A stretch of DNA of 64,000 nucleotides, taken from Sediminibacillus albus (lineage in GTDB: Bacteria > Bacillota > Bacilli > Bacillales > Amphibacillaceae). The position numbers and the translations under genes were made by a program. The stretch spans positions 1 to 64,000 of the forward strand of contig NZ_FNFL01000006.1 of NCBI RefSeq assembly GCF_900101125.1. The letters are read 5' to 3'. Below, piece after piece: positions 18,965 through 27,303 of this stretch. Position 1 is the stretch's first letter. Each line of letters begins with the position of its first letter. The notes beneath the pieces were generated by a model. It was not told the DNA's origin. It searched no databases and worked only from the letters and a program-made list of their open reading frames with translations.

Positions 18965-19654
18965 TTACAGATATCCTTTTTCTTTTAATGAGACAAATTT
19001 ACGGTCACCGATAACTAAGTGATCTAAAAGTTCTATTCCAATCATTTTTCCACATTCTAACAGGCGTTTTGTAACGTGAATATCTTCCTGGGAAGGAGAA
19101 GGGTCTCCGGAAGGATGGTTATGTGCACAGATAATAGAAGCTGCTGATCGCTTTACAGCTTCACGGAATACTTCTCTAGGATGAACGATCGAGGAATTAA
19201 GGCTGCCGATGAAAATTGTTTGGCGATGAAGAATTTGATTTTTTGTATTGAGGAATAAACAAACGAAATGCTCCTGATTCAAGTTTCTCATTTCTTCCAT
19301 CACGTAGTCAGCCCCGTCCTCTGGGCTGCGGATGACATGCCTTTCATCAGGTTTGAAACGGTGCATCCTGTTGCCGAATTCAATAGCTGCCAATAACAAG
19401 ACCCCTTTTGCTGTTCCAATCCCTTTAATGGCAGTCAGTTCTTCAATCGTAGCATCTTTCAAAAGACTTAAGCCTTCAAAATGCATGAAAACCCGCTGGG
19501 AAAGAGTGGTTACTGACTCATCTTTTGTTCCTGTACCAAGCAGAATGGCCAGCAAGTCCTGGTTCGATAAATGTGCCGGCCCGTATTCAATCAACCGTTC
19601 TCTCGGCCGATCTTGTTTTGGTACATTTTTTATGGTTACATTGGCATGAACCAT
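18965..19654 (-). CDS. radC: RadC/YsxA-family JAB domain protein
   Basis: The 229-residue protein has an N-terminal helix-hairpin-helix part (LTAIKGIGTAKGVLLLAAIEFG) and a C-terminal JAB/MPN domain with the metalloprotease-like motif CAHNHPSGDPSPSQED (about 175-190). The historical link to DNA repair is doubtful and the true role is unknown. It lies 28 nt downstream of maf and upstream of mreB, as in B. subtilis. Confidence 0.93.
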   Translation of the reverse strand: MVHANVTIKNVPKQDRPRERLIEYGPAHLSNQDLLAILLGTGTKDESVTTLSQRVFMHFEGLSLLKDATIEELTAIKGIGTAKGVLLLAAIEFGNRMHRFKPDERHVIRSPEDGADYVMEEMRNLNQEHFVCLFLNTKNQILHRQTIFIGSLNSSIVHPREVFREAVKRSAASIICAHNHPSGDPSPSQEDIHVTKRLLECGKMIGIELLDHLVIGDRKFVSLKEKGYL

Positions 19655-19682
19655 TGATATATCAACCCCTTATTCATAAGCC

Positions 19683-20261
19683 TCAACTACCAAGGTGGTA
19701 AGGAAATATCCCAAATGGCTTAAGCTTTCGAACTACAGTTGATAGTGGAAGACCAACCACGTTGAAGTAATCACCGGAAATTTCCTTGACAAGTAAAGCT
19801 CCGCGTCCCTGAATTCCATATCCCCCCGCCTTATCGAAAGGTTCGCCTGTTTGAATGTATGCGACTAGTTCAGCAGTTGACATATACCAAAAACGTACCC
19901 TCGTACATACAGCAAAAACGATTTCCTCCTCATAAGAGCGAATGGAAACTCCTGTAAAAACTTCATGGGTATCTCCATTCAACCTGGAAAGCATAGCAAA
20001 AGCTTCTTTCTCATCTTCAGGTTTGGTTAGAATTTCTCTCTGATGGCTGACCACAGTATCGGCGCTTAGTAATACCTGACCCTGTTTAAGCGGGAGTGAT
20101 TCCCCTTTCAAAATTGCGAGTTTTTTCACCAGCCGTTCAGGGTCTTTCTCCTTTATTGATTTCTCATCTACCTGTGGAACATTAACCGTAAAAGCGAGTC
20201 CCGCTTGTTTTAATAATGCTTTTCTGCGCGGGGAACCTGAAGCTAGAATAAGCTGTGCCAT
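19683..20261 (-). CDS. maf: Maf-family nucleotide pyrophosphatase
   Basis: Maf proteins hydrolyse non-canonical or excess nucleoside triphosphates (dTTP/UTP type) and are linked to septum control. The 192-residue product has the N-terminal ASGSPRRKALLKQAG, the middle DTVVSHQREILTKPEDEKEA, and FDKAGGYGIQGRGALLV. ATG follows AAAGGATAATC. The gene heads maf-radC. Confidence 0.95.
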   Translation of the reverse strand: MAQLILASGSPRRKALLKQAGLAFTVNVPQVDEKSIKEKDPERLVKKLAILKGESLPLKQGQVLLSADTVVSHQREILTKPEDEKEAFAMLSRLNGDTHEVFTGVSIRSYEEEIVFAVCTRVRFWYMSTAELVAYIQTGEPFDKAGGYGIQGRGALLVKEISGDYFNVVGLPLSTVVRKLKPFGIFPYHLGS

Positions 20262-20444
20262 AACCGATTATCCTTTCCTTGGTATTTGGGTAACCACATT
20301 TTATCCAAGATTATATCCTTCATACAAATTGGCAATATTCTAATTTACATAACGCGACCTCGTATATATTACAGATTTGTTATACAATTCATCGGAAAAA
20401 CGACCCCTGCATACAGACAATATGAAAAATTGATCTAATTTACA

Positions 20445-21365
20445 CTATTTACTGCCCGATACTGTTTTCCACATCTTGAGCAATTGTACTTGTACATCAA
20501 TGGGCTTCATGTCACCTATGTTATCCAATAGTTCCCCTGCTTGTCCATGAAGTTCGGTCAGCATTTCTTGCGATCCATCTGGATATGCGTCCAACCATTC
20601 TTTCCATTGATCCTTTGCCAAATCGCCTTGCGATGACACACTGCTATCCCATAACGCCTGGAAACCCTGGAGCCAATTTGCCTCTTCGTCTGACAAATCT
20701 TTTGTTTGTCCCTCCGTCTGCCAAGCTTTTACATACGTATCCAACTGCTTCCCTGCGATTAGTTCTGCCGTTTTTTTCGCTCCCGCTTCTGTATCCCCCA
20801 AACCTGCAAACAAATAAAATTGTCCTTCATGTTCCCAAACAACGGAAGGCAATCCTGAATCAGAAAAATTCTTCTGCCATTCCTCCGCTTTAGCTTGGGA
20901 AGAAAACACTCCTCCCTGAACGACATAAGCATTCATGCCTTCAACCGAAAAGTCCGCTTGCTTCGGCTGTTCATCCGCTCCATCTGCTGTTGGCGCATCC
21001 ACCGGTTGGTTATTACCGTTAGCTGTCGAGTCATTTCCATTTTCATCCATTCCGGCGAACATCCGCAGCATAATAAATCCCAATGCTAACCCAATCATTA
21101 ATGCCGCAATGGCCGCAAACACAAACACTTTATATATTCGCGGGACAGCCTTCCTCCGTTTACTTCCACCAGGAGACCATTCTTCAGCTTTCCAGCCATC
21201 CTCTTGTTCGAGAACGGAAAAACCTTTATGTTCCACCTCTTTTTCCAATGCAGCTGCTTGTTGCTTATAAGTAGTTGTGTGGACGGGCGGATGTTCAGCT
21301 TTCCTACTAGTGGCAGAATCCTTCTTGTCTTTCATGCGAATCGTAATAGATTTATGCTTCTCCAT
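20445..21365 (-). CDS. spoIIB: Stage II sporulation protein B (SPOR-domain)
   Basis: SpoIIB acts at the sporulation septum and helps SpoIIDMP localise for engulfment. The 306-residue protein has a charged cytoplasmic N-terminus (about 1-73), one membrane helix (VFVFAAIAALMIGLALGFIML, in one stretch around 76-97), an acidic linker and a SPOR-like domain (AYVVQGGVFSSQAKAEEWQ to FYLFAGLGDTEAGAKKTAEL). Sequence is weakly conserved in this family; the call uses architecture plus position next to maf. Confidence 0.8.
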   Translation of the reverse strand: MEKHKSITIRMKDKKDSATSRKAEHPPVHTTTYKQQAAALEKEVEHKGFSVLEQEDGWKAEEWSPGGSKRRKAVPRIYKVFVFAAIAALMIGLALGFIMLRMFAGMDENGNDSTANGNNQPVDAPTADGADEQPKQADFSVEGMNAYVVQGGVFSSQAKAEEWQKNFSDSGLPSVVWEHEGQFYLFAGLGDTEAGAKKTAELIAGKQLDTYVKAWQTEGQTKDLSDEEANWLQGFQALWDSSVSSQGDLAKDQWKEWLDAYPDGSQEMLTELHGQAGELLDNIGDMKPIDVQVQLLKMWKTVSGSK

Positions 21366-21423
21366 ACCGTTTCCCCGTTTCTAATAGAATTTGCACCAAC
21401 TCTATCATAGACCGGACAAAAAG

Positions 21424-21462
21424 TAAGAGGAGATTTGTCTAAGGCAAATCTCCTCTTTTCAC
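21424..21462 (-). terminator. Terminator of the type IV pilus operon
   Basis: Minus-strand AAGAGGAGATTTG pairs with CAAATCTCCTCTT around an 6-nt loop and is followed by TTTGTCC-type sequence. It is the first strong terminator after the pilus genes. Confidence 0.8.
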
Positions 21463-21493
21463 CAAATAGTTTGCTAATCTTCTATCATTCCTG

Positions 21494-22126
21494 CTAATCC
21501 GAAAAAGGGTTTGTTTTTTCTGCAGGTTTTTCATATTCCTCTATCGATGTTTCTCCCATCAATATGTCCAAACCAGAAGTATAAAAAGCAGAAACAATAA
21601 AGGAAAATTCAATTCCATTATCTGTCTTCGTATTAAACGCCAAAGAATCAATATTAACAAGGCGGTCTGCTTTCTCTATTTTTGCCAAAAAAGTATACAT
21701 GTTTTCGTAACTTGACGCGGAAACCTCGAGTTGATACCGGAAACTATTTACATGTTCTGGTAAAGAACTCTCCTCATTTGCCTGGCTGGAGGCACTGTTC
21801 TCTTCAGTAGTTAAGGCAATTTCATTTATAACACTACCAGTTTCGAGAGCTGTTTTTTCTATCATGACTAACAGACGGTCCAATTCTTTCGTTACTGGCA
21901 ACTGCTGTTGATATGATGCAGAGCTTTCCAGCCGGTCTGTCTCTGGCTCGGCATTTCCTTCTTCAAGCTCGGATTGCTGAGCAGCCAGTTGCTTTTCGAG
22001 CTCTTCTGCCTTGCTGTTCAGCGGGGCAACAAACAAATGATAGCCGGCAAAGTAGACAGCAACTGATAAACCCGCCCCGAAGATTATCAACCATAGCCAA
22101 AGACGGTTTATGCTGTTAATTTTCAA
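21494..22126 (-). CDS. pilO: Type IV pilus assembly protein PilO-like
   Basis: The 210-residue protein has a short cytoplasmic N-terminus, one membrane helix (LWLWLIIFGAGLSVAVYFAG), a coiled coil rich in Glu and Gln (about 38-60) and a small alpha/beta domain (about 120-190; NSFRYQLEVSASSYENMYTFL). PilO pairs with PilN to form the alignment complex that connects PilM to the pilus machinery. Start is TTG, 8 nt after AGAGGAGG, overlapping pilN by 11 bp. The family call uses topology and gene order; the sequence is diverged. Confidence 0.8.
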   Translation of the reverse strand: MKINSINRLWLWLIIFGAGLSVAVYFAGYHLFVAPLNSKAEELEKQLAAQQSELEEGNAEPETDRLESSASYQQQLPVTKELDRLLVMIEKTALETGSVINEIALTTEENSASSQANEESSLPEHVNSFRYQLEVSASSYENMYTFLAKIEKADRLVNIDSLAFNTKTDNGIEFSFIVSAFYTSGLDILMGETSIEEYEKPAEKTNPFSD

Positions 22127-22679
22127 CTTCTGCCGCCTCCTCTTGCCAATTCTGTTTATCTATTCGTATGTCATAAGTAGAGTGATAGGAGGTTTTTGCA
22201 TCCTCACCACCCTTTTTCATGGATACAATGTCGGTTACAGAAACCTCTTCGATAAATGGCTGCTTTTCTAACTCATGGGTATAGGCCGCCGTGTGTCCAA
22301 TACTTGGCACACGGATTGTTAATATTAATCCTTCGAGGTGATCAAATTGATAATTTTCAAAGTATCCTTGTTCCGGCAGCAGCTCGATCAGCTTGTCCAG
22401 TAGGGCTACCGTTGGAAAAACAGCTGCTTCTACATCCCCAATCCGTTGAGCAAGTATCTCTCGGCTTTGCTGAAAGTTCTCATTGTTTTTCACATGAGCT
22501 AACTCTTCCCGATTGGACTGCCATTGCGATTCCATTTGTGCCACCTCGTTTTCGGCATTTGAACGCTGTATATATAATAGAGCTGTCGTACACCCAACTA
22601 ATAAAATACATATGGTTATAATTACTGTAAACGGCTGTTTCTTTCTTCGTTCCGCTATTAAATTTATTTCTACCGTCAT
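22116..22679 (-). CDS. pilN: Type IV pilus assembly protein PilN-like
   Basis: The 187-residue product starts MTVEINLIAERRKKQPF; the INLI segment corresponds to the INLLP peptide with which PilN docks into PilM. One membrane helix (about 18-38), a coiled coil (about 40-75) and a C-terminal ferredoxin-like domain follow. ATG is preceded by AAGGTGGAGA. Placed between pilM and pilO as in most type IV pilus loci. Confidence 0.85.
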   Translation of the reverse strand: MTVEINLIAERRKKQPFTVIITICILLVGCTTALLYIQRSNAENEVAQMESQWQSNREELAHVKNNENFQQSREILAQRIGDVEAAVFPTVALLDKLIELLPEQGYFENYQFDHLEGLILTIRVPSIGHTAAYTHELEKQPFIEEVSVTDIVSMKKGGEDAKTSYHSTYDIRIDKQNWQEEAAEVEN

Positions 22680-22706
22680 CAGAAGTCTCCACCTTTGGCC
22701 GAATCT

Positions 22707-23663
22707 TTACTTTTTGATCGACAAACCTAATACATCAGCATATTTACCCGGGACTGGAATCTTGTCTTCCAGTTCGTTAATTAGCTGAACGGGAATATGA
22801 TAATTCTCTTTCATAAATTCTTCCACACGGTTAAGGTAAGGAAAGTCACCAGTTAACAGTACTTTCGTTATTTGTTGTTCTCCATCCATTACGGAATATT
22901 GATAAAAGTCCATAAATCGCTCGGCCATCACCATTTGCTCTTCCAATGATTGACCGATTTCTTCCTGATTGCCTTGCCAGGCCAAATCATTTTCCTCCGG
23001 GCTGTAAGCCCAATTTGCGGAAGGAAGCAGCGATTTAACCTGCCTGGTAAAGACCGGCTTCTTTTGATAAAATGCCGTTAATACAATCGAATCTTTTCCC
23101 CACTGTATCAATAATAAATGTTCTTTATCGCTAGCAAGGCCAAGCTGAAAATAAAGCCTGTACAAACATAAAGAAGATAAATCAGCTACCAATGGCTTTA
23201 AGCCAGCTTTGCCGAACAGTTGCAGAAAATCGGATATTCGCTCTCTTGGATAGGCAAACAATAATATCTTCGACTGGCTGCCTTCTTCTCCTGTGATAAC
23301 AAAGTCGATGACAGGATCATTAAATGGCAGCCTTATACTGTCCTGCAACTCCATATTAATATAACTCTTTATCTCTTCCTTCTTTAATTGCTTTGGCACC
23401 AAATGTTCGCGGATCGTTACAGAAGAGTCCGGTACACAAAAAGACAACGGCCAGTTTTTCCATTTCTTTTCATTTACTAATTGATGCAGTTTTTCTAAAA
23501 ATACTTCCTTATCGATTATCTTTCCATCAGCTATCACGCCATCCTCGAGAAACACTTCTCCGTAATCAGCCATCCCTTCAATGGTTGACTGGCTGTTAAC
23601 CATATAACGGATTACCTGGTCCTTGATAATCAAATTTACTTGCTTCTTCCTATTATTTAACAT
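22707..23663 (-). CDS. pilM: Type IV pilus assembly protein PilM-like
   Basis: With the ATG at 23663 (after AGGTGG) the product is 318 residues. It aligns with the PilM actin-like family by length and by VPDSSVTIREHLVPKQL, EIKSYINMELQDSIRLPF and LLFAYPRERISDFLQLF. The nucleotide-binding loops look lost: the usual GIDIGSSSVK-type start is VNLIIKDQVIRYMVN, and the usual acidic second loop reads LLIQWGKDSIVLT. It may be a structural scaffold that binds PilN without ATP. An upstream GTG start is possible but has no good site. Confidence 0.82.
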   Translation of the reverse strand: MLNNRKKQVNLIIKDQVIRYMVNSQSTIEGMADYGEVFLEDGVIADGKIIDKEVFLEKLHQLVNEKKWKNWPLSFCVPDSSVTIREHLVPKQLKKEEIKSYINMELQDSIRLPFNDPVIDFVITGEEGSQSKILLFAYPRERISDFLQLFGKAGLKPLVADLSSLCLYRLYFQLGLASDKEHLLLIQWGKDSIVLTAFYQKKPVFTRQVKSLLPSANWAYSPEENDLAWQGNQEEIGQSLEEQMVMAERFMDFYQYSVMDGEQQITKVLLTGDFPYLNRVEEFMKENYHIPVQLINELEDKIPVPGKYADVLGLSIKK

Positions 23664-23677
23664 AGTTGCCACCTACT

Positions 23678-24433
23678 TTAGAAAAAAAGTGTGAAATACC
23701 AGTTGATTATTTTATCGCCAAAAAAATATGTCGTAAGAGTTCCTAATACAATGTAGGGACCAAATGGTACAGGCTCTTTTCTGTCAATTACCTTTAGAGA
23801 CAGTAAAACCATTGAAATTACTGATCCATATACTGTTGAAAAAAAGAAGGCTAATAAAAGCTGTTTCCAGCCCAGAACCAAACCTATAACTCCGAATAAC
23901 TTCATGTCTCCGCCGCCCATCCCGCCTCGGCTGAAAATAATTATAGCCGCCAGGAGAATGATACCTAAAACAAAACCGAAAAACGGGGACCACCATGGAT
24001 CAAGGGGAACAAACAGACGCACGACTAAAAATAACGGTAAAAAAAACAACAACACACGATTTGGTATTTCCATATAACGAAGATCTGATACTAAAATGAT
24101 AACTAACAGGGAGACTAGCAGCAAAGCTGCAACAAGTTCTCCCTGCATGCCAATATAATAATAACTAAAGGCAAAAAGCAGACCAGTGATCAACTCTGCC
24201 AGCGGATACATGACGGAAATCGACCGCCTGCAACACCGGCATTTACCCGCTTGAACAAGGAAAGAAAAAACAGGAACAAGTTCGTACCAGGCTAACGAAT
24301 GGCGGCAGTTTGGACAATAAGAACGCCGGGATTTAAATAATTCCTGTTTAGGAACTCGTAAGCCAACGACGCTATAAAAGGAACCAAGAATTAAACCGAG
24401 GACAAAAAAGTAACAGAGGTAAAATAATTGCAT
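23678..24433 (-). CDS. pilD: Prepilin peptidase (PilD/ComC)
   Basis: This 251-residue membrane aspartyl protease cleaves and N-methylates type IV prepilins. The N-terminal methylation domain has two CxxC pairs (YCPNCRHSL and CRCCRRSI). The A24 peptidase part has both aspartates: LVSDLRYMEIPNRV and GMGGGDMKLFGVIG. B. subtilis comC lies in exactly this folC-spoIIB interval, so this enzyme is the positional counterpart of ComC and probably serves both the pilus and any comG system elsewhere. Confidence 0.95.
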   Translation of the reverse strand: MQLFYLCYFFVLGLILGSFYSVVGLRVPKQELFKSRRSYCPNCRHSLAWYELVPVFSFLVQAGKCRCCRRSISVMYPLAELITGLLFAFSYYYIGMQGELVAALLLVSLLVIILVSDLRYMEIPNRVLLFFLPLFLVVRLFVPLDPWWSPFFGFVLGIILLAAIIIFSRGGMGGGDMKLFGVIGLVLGWKQLLLAFFFSTVYGSVISMVLLSLKVIDRKEPVPFGPYIVLGTLTTYFFGDKIINWYFTLFF

Positions 24434-24455
24434 ATTTTTCTCCTAAATATGTAGA

Positions 24456-24476
24456 GAGATCCCTAGAAGGGATCTC
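24456..24476 (-). other. Intercistronic stem-loop between pilin and pilD
   Basis: GAGATCCCT and AGGGATCTC form a perfect 9-bp stem with a 3-nt loop in the 81-nt gap after the pilin stop. It is not followed by a T run, so it could be a partial terminator or a 3' stabiliser that raises pilin mRNA over the downstream genes. Confidence 0.6.
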
Positions 24477-24514
24477 CTTGGATTACATTGGTTAAGAAGG
24501 GCTGCTCATTAAGC

Positions 24515-24868
24515 TTATGAACCTTCGCTAAATTCAAAACTATATTCGTCTTCTCCTGGGTTCGAATTATAAGTCACTTTTCCTGTTGGCAGATCTGTAC
24601 CCTCTTTTTCTTCAAGATAATCTTTTTCCACTAACTCATCTACCGTTATCTCTGTTTCAAACTCACCAGCTGCATAGGCTATTCTGGCAGCCTCCTCTAT
24701 CATTTTGATTTCTGCATCATTTGCTTTATCTTCTGTACTATCGATAATTCCCCCGATAGCTGGCACGGCAATGGCTGCGATAATCCCTAGAATAACAATA
24801 ACGGCGAGTAATTCAACGAGTGTGAAACCTTTGGCATTGTTCAACTTTGTCCAGACTTTTCTTATCAT
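24515..24868 (-). CDS. pilA: Major type IV pilin-like prepilin
   Basis: The 117-residue prepilin has a short basic leader (MIRKVWTKLNNAKG) and the class III cleavage site G|FTLVELLAVIVILGIIAAIA with Glu5, followed by the hydrophobic helix. The C-terminal globular part is small and acidic (about 50-117) and ends FEFSEGS without a disulphide pair. ATG at 24868 follows GGGAGGAAG. It has its own promoter and a 3' stem-loop, so it is likely the major subunit. A ComGC-like role cannot be excluded by sequence alone. Confidence 0.88.
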   Translation of the reverse strand: MIRKVWTKLNNAKGFTLVELLAVIVILGIIAAIAVPAIGGIIDSTEDKANDAEIKMIEEAARIAYAAGEFETEITVDELVEKDYLEEKEGTDLPTGKVTYNSNPGEDEYSFEFSEGS

Positions 24869-24965
24869 TTGCAGAACTTCCTCCCTTTTTATCAAATCTT
24901 ATTTTAGACCGCCAAGTTTGGCGTATGTAGCACTTGACCCATTTTTCACAAAACTAAAATATTAG

Positions 24966-24985
24966 TTCTCTCAATATTCTCTCAA
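24966..24985 (-). repeat. Tandem direct repeat at pilin transcription start
   Basis: Minus-strand TTGAGAGAA occurs twice, 11 bp apart start to start (one helical turn), directly downstream of the pilin -10 box. It may be an operator for a regulator. Confidence 0.6.
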
Positions 24986-24993
24986 CTATCTTA

Positions 24994-25021
24994 ATTATAC
25001 TATAGAAGAATAAGGTGTCCA
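24994..25021 (-). promoter_or_regulatory. Promoter of the major pilin gene
   Basis: On the minus strand TGGACA is followed after 16 nt by TATAAT. It lies in the 178-nt gap between pilC and the pilin gene and gives a 5' UTR of about 115-120 nt containing the hairpin CGCCAA-ac-TTGGCG. Confidence 0.65.
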
Positions 25022-25046
25022 TTACTTTATGACTAATTTTGGAAAA

Positions 25047-26249
25047 TTAAATATTTTCGAAAATAGAAAACATTGGAATGATGATTGCTAGCACAATGGC
25101 CCCGACCATTACAGCTAAAAAAACCACCATGATAGGTTCGATTAATGTTTTCAGCTTGTCGGATGCCTCATCCAGTTCCTGCTCATAAAAATCTGCTACC
25201 TTTTTCAACATTTTATCAAGGGATCCCGAACTCTCTCCAACTGCTATCATCTGCGTGACTAGCTTGGGAAATACCCAATGTTCTTTCATCGGAGCAGCTA
25301 GCGATTCTCCCTCTTCTAAGGAAGCCTGACTATCCTGCAAAACTTTTTTTAAAACACGATTATTTAGTACCCGTTCGGTGATTTCAACCGCCTGCAAAAT
25401 AGGAACAGAGCTATTTAACAGAGAGCTCAATGTCTGTGTCATCCTGGCCAGTAGTGCCTTTTGGATAAATCGCCCAAACAAGGGAAATTGCAGTTTCATC
25501 TGGTCAAGTGCTTCGGCATAAGGGCTTTTATCTTTTACGTATCGATAAAGCAATACAACGGTTATTGCCATTATTACTAATACCCACCAAAAGGACTGGG
25601 CAAAACTACTTATTTTCAAAACTGCAGAGGTGTAGACCGGGACTTCTTCCCCAAAAGATGAGAACATTTCTGTAAAAACCGGTACAATGAACACAAGTAG
25701 AAAGATACAGACCAACAATGAAATAAAACCAACCACAAGTGGATAGGTCATTGCTGATATTACTTTTTGCTTCAACCGGTATTGCTTTTCAAAATAAGCA
25801 GCCATATTATTCAAAATTTCATCAAGATTTCCACTGACTTCACCTGCATGAATCATACTTACTAACAATTGCGGAAATACTTTCGGATAATCGCCCATGG
25901 CTTCTGATAAAGAAACACCCATTTCCAATTCTTCCCTGATGCTTTCCAATGCTTTCTTCAAGTGCTTATTGTCTGTTTGTTCTGCCAGAATACCGGTAGA
26001 TTCGACAAACGGAATACCTGCATCAATTAATGTAGCGAATTGACGGAGGAAAATGACAAAATCACGATTTCTGACACGCCTGCCAATATATATATCCTGG
26101 TAAAGAAAGCTGTTCAGCTCCTGGACCTCAAAAGCTGTAATTCCCCGTGCACTAATAGCGGAAATTGCCTCCTGCTGCGAGCCTGCGCTCACTTTTCCCC
26201 GCCTTGATTTACCAGAAGCTGTCCTTCCTTTATAACGAAAATATGCCAT
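25047..26249 (-). CDS. pilC: Type IV pilus inner-membrane platform protein PilC
   Basis: The 400-residue protein is the usual PilC/GspF length. It has two GspF domains (RQFATLIDAGIPFVESTGIL at about 70-90; LLNSSVPILQAVEITERVL at about 278-296), each followed by conserved helices, and three membrane segments (about 170-190, 220-240 and 375-397). PilC is the rotor-like platform on which PilB and PilT act. It lies 7 nt downstream of pilT. Confidence 0.93.
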   Translation of the reverse strand: MAYFRYKGRTASGKSRRGKVSAGSQQEAISAISARGITAFEVQELNSFLYQDIYIGRRVRNRDFVIFLRQFATLIDAGIPFVESTGILAEQTDNKHLKKALESIREELEMGVSLSEAMGDYPKVFPQLLVSMIHAGEVSGNLDEILNNMAAYFEKQYRLKQKVISAMTYPLVVGFISLLVCIFLLVFIVPVFTEMFSSFGEEVPVYTSAVLKISSFAQSFWWVLVIMAITVVLLYRYVKDKSPYAEALDQMKLQFPLFGRFIQKALLARMTQTLSSLLNSSVPILQAVEITERVLNNRVLKKVLQDSQASLEEGESLAAPMKEHWVFPKLVTQMIAVGESSGSLDKMLKKVADFYEQELDEASDKLKTLIEPIMVVFLAVMVGAIVLAIIIPMFSIFENI

Positions 26250-26256
26250 TGGAAGG

Positions 26257-27291
26257 TCACCCTCTTTCCTTTAAATAAGGAAGCGCAAATTCTTCCGCAA
26301 TAGCATCCTCGCGCAGCAGTTTTTTAATATCCATTGTCATGGTGTGCATGCCCTGGTCCCTTGATACCTGCATCGTGTTTGGGATTTGGTGCATCTTTTC
26401 ATTACGGATAAGGTTTTTAATGGCTGCTGTATTCCTCAAAATTTCTGTAGCTGCTCTCCTCCCTTGTTTATCAGCTGTTTGAAAAAGCCGCTGGGATACA
26501 ATCGCCTGCAGGACATTTGCCAATTGAATTCTTATTTGCTCTTTTTGATGGGCAGGGAATACATCAATGATCCGATCCATCGTCGAGGAAGCGTCTGTTG
26601 TATGCAGGGTGCCCAACACTAAATGACCTGTTTCTGCAGCAGTAATAGCAGTAGAAATTGTTTCCAAGTCCCGCATCTCCCCGACAAGAATTACATCGGG
26701 GTCCTGACGGAGACAAGCACGCAGCCCGTTATGGAAATTAGCAGTATCAAAACCTACTTCCCGCTGATCAATAATACAAGTGCGGTGGCTGTGTAAATAT
26801 TCAATAGGATCCTCCAGTGTAATAATATGCTTGTTCATCGTATGGTTCATATAATCGATCATTGCCGCTAGCGTAGTGCTCTTACCGCTTCCGGTAGGAC
26901 CTGTCACAAGCACCAGTCCCTGTGTACTGGCGGATATCTGCTTGAGAACTGGCGGTAACTGCAACTCAGCCAAGCTGGGAATGGTAGTAGGAACGACACG
27001 GACCGCCATTGAAATACAATTCCGCTGGTAAAAGATATTCATACGAAATCGTGAAATACCTGCTATGCCATAGGATAAATCTATTTCTCTCTGACGGTTC
27101 AGCCTTTCCCATTGGCCATCATTTAACACGCTTCTCGCCATTTCTCTGGTGTCCTCAGGTGCCAAGCTTTCTTCTCCAGATGCTAGCAAATCGCCATTTA
27201 TACGATAAACTGGAGGGGATCCAACAGTAATATGTATATCGGAAGCATGTTTGGCAAATGCATCCTTCAATAATGAGTCCAGGCGAATCAT
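26257..27291 (-). CDS. pilT: Pilus retraction ATPase PilT
   Basis: The 344-residue hexameric ATPase has Walker A VTGPTGSGKSTTLAAMI, Asp box ITLEDPIEY, Walker B VILVGEMRDLETI and His box LGTLHTT. The N-terminal PAS-like part (ASDIHITVGSPPVYRINGDL) and the PilT C-terminal block (AIKNLIRNEKMHQIPNTMQ) with the retraction motif set it apart from PilB/ComGA. Its presence means the pilus can depolymerise, which supports twitching, adhesion or DNA uptake rather than a simple pseudopilus. Confidence 0.95.
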   Translation of the reverse strand: MIRLDSLLKDAFAKHASDIHITVGSPPVYRINGDLLASGEESLAPEDTREMARSVLNDGQWERLNRQREIDLSYGIAGISRFRMNIFYQRNCISMAVRVVPTTIPSLAELQLPPVLKQISASTQGLVLVTGPTGSGKSTTLAAMIDYMNHTMNKHIITLEDPIEYLHSHRTCIIDQREVGFDTANFHNGLRACLRQDPDVILVGEMRDLETISTAITAAETGHLVLGTLHTTDASSTMDRIIDVFPAHQKEQIRIQLANVLQAIVSQRLFQTADKQGRRAATEILRNTAAIKNLIRNEKMHQIPNTMQVSRDQGMHTMTMDIKKLLREDAIAEEFALPYLKERG

Positions 27292-27303
27292 AACAAACCC
27301 TCC

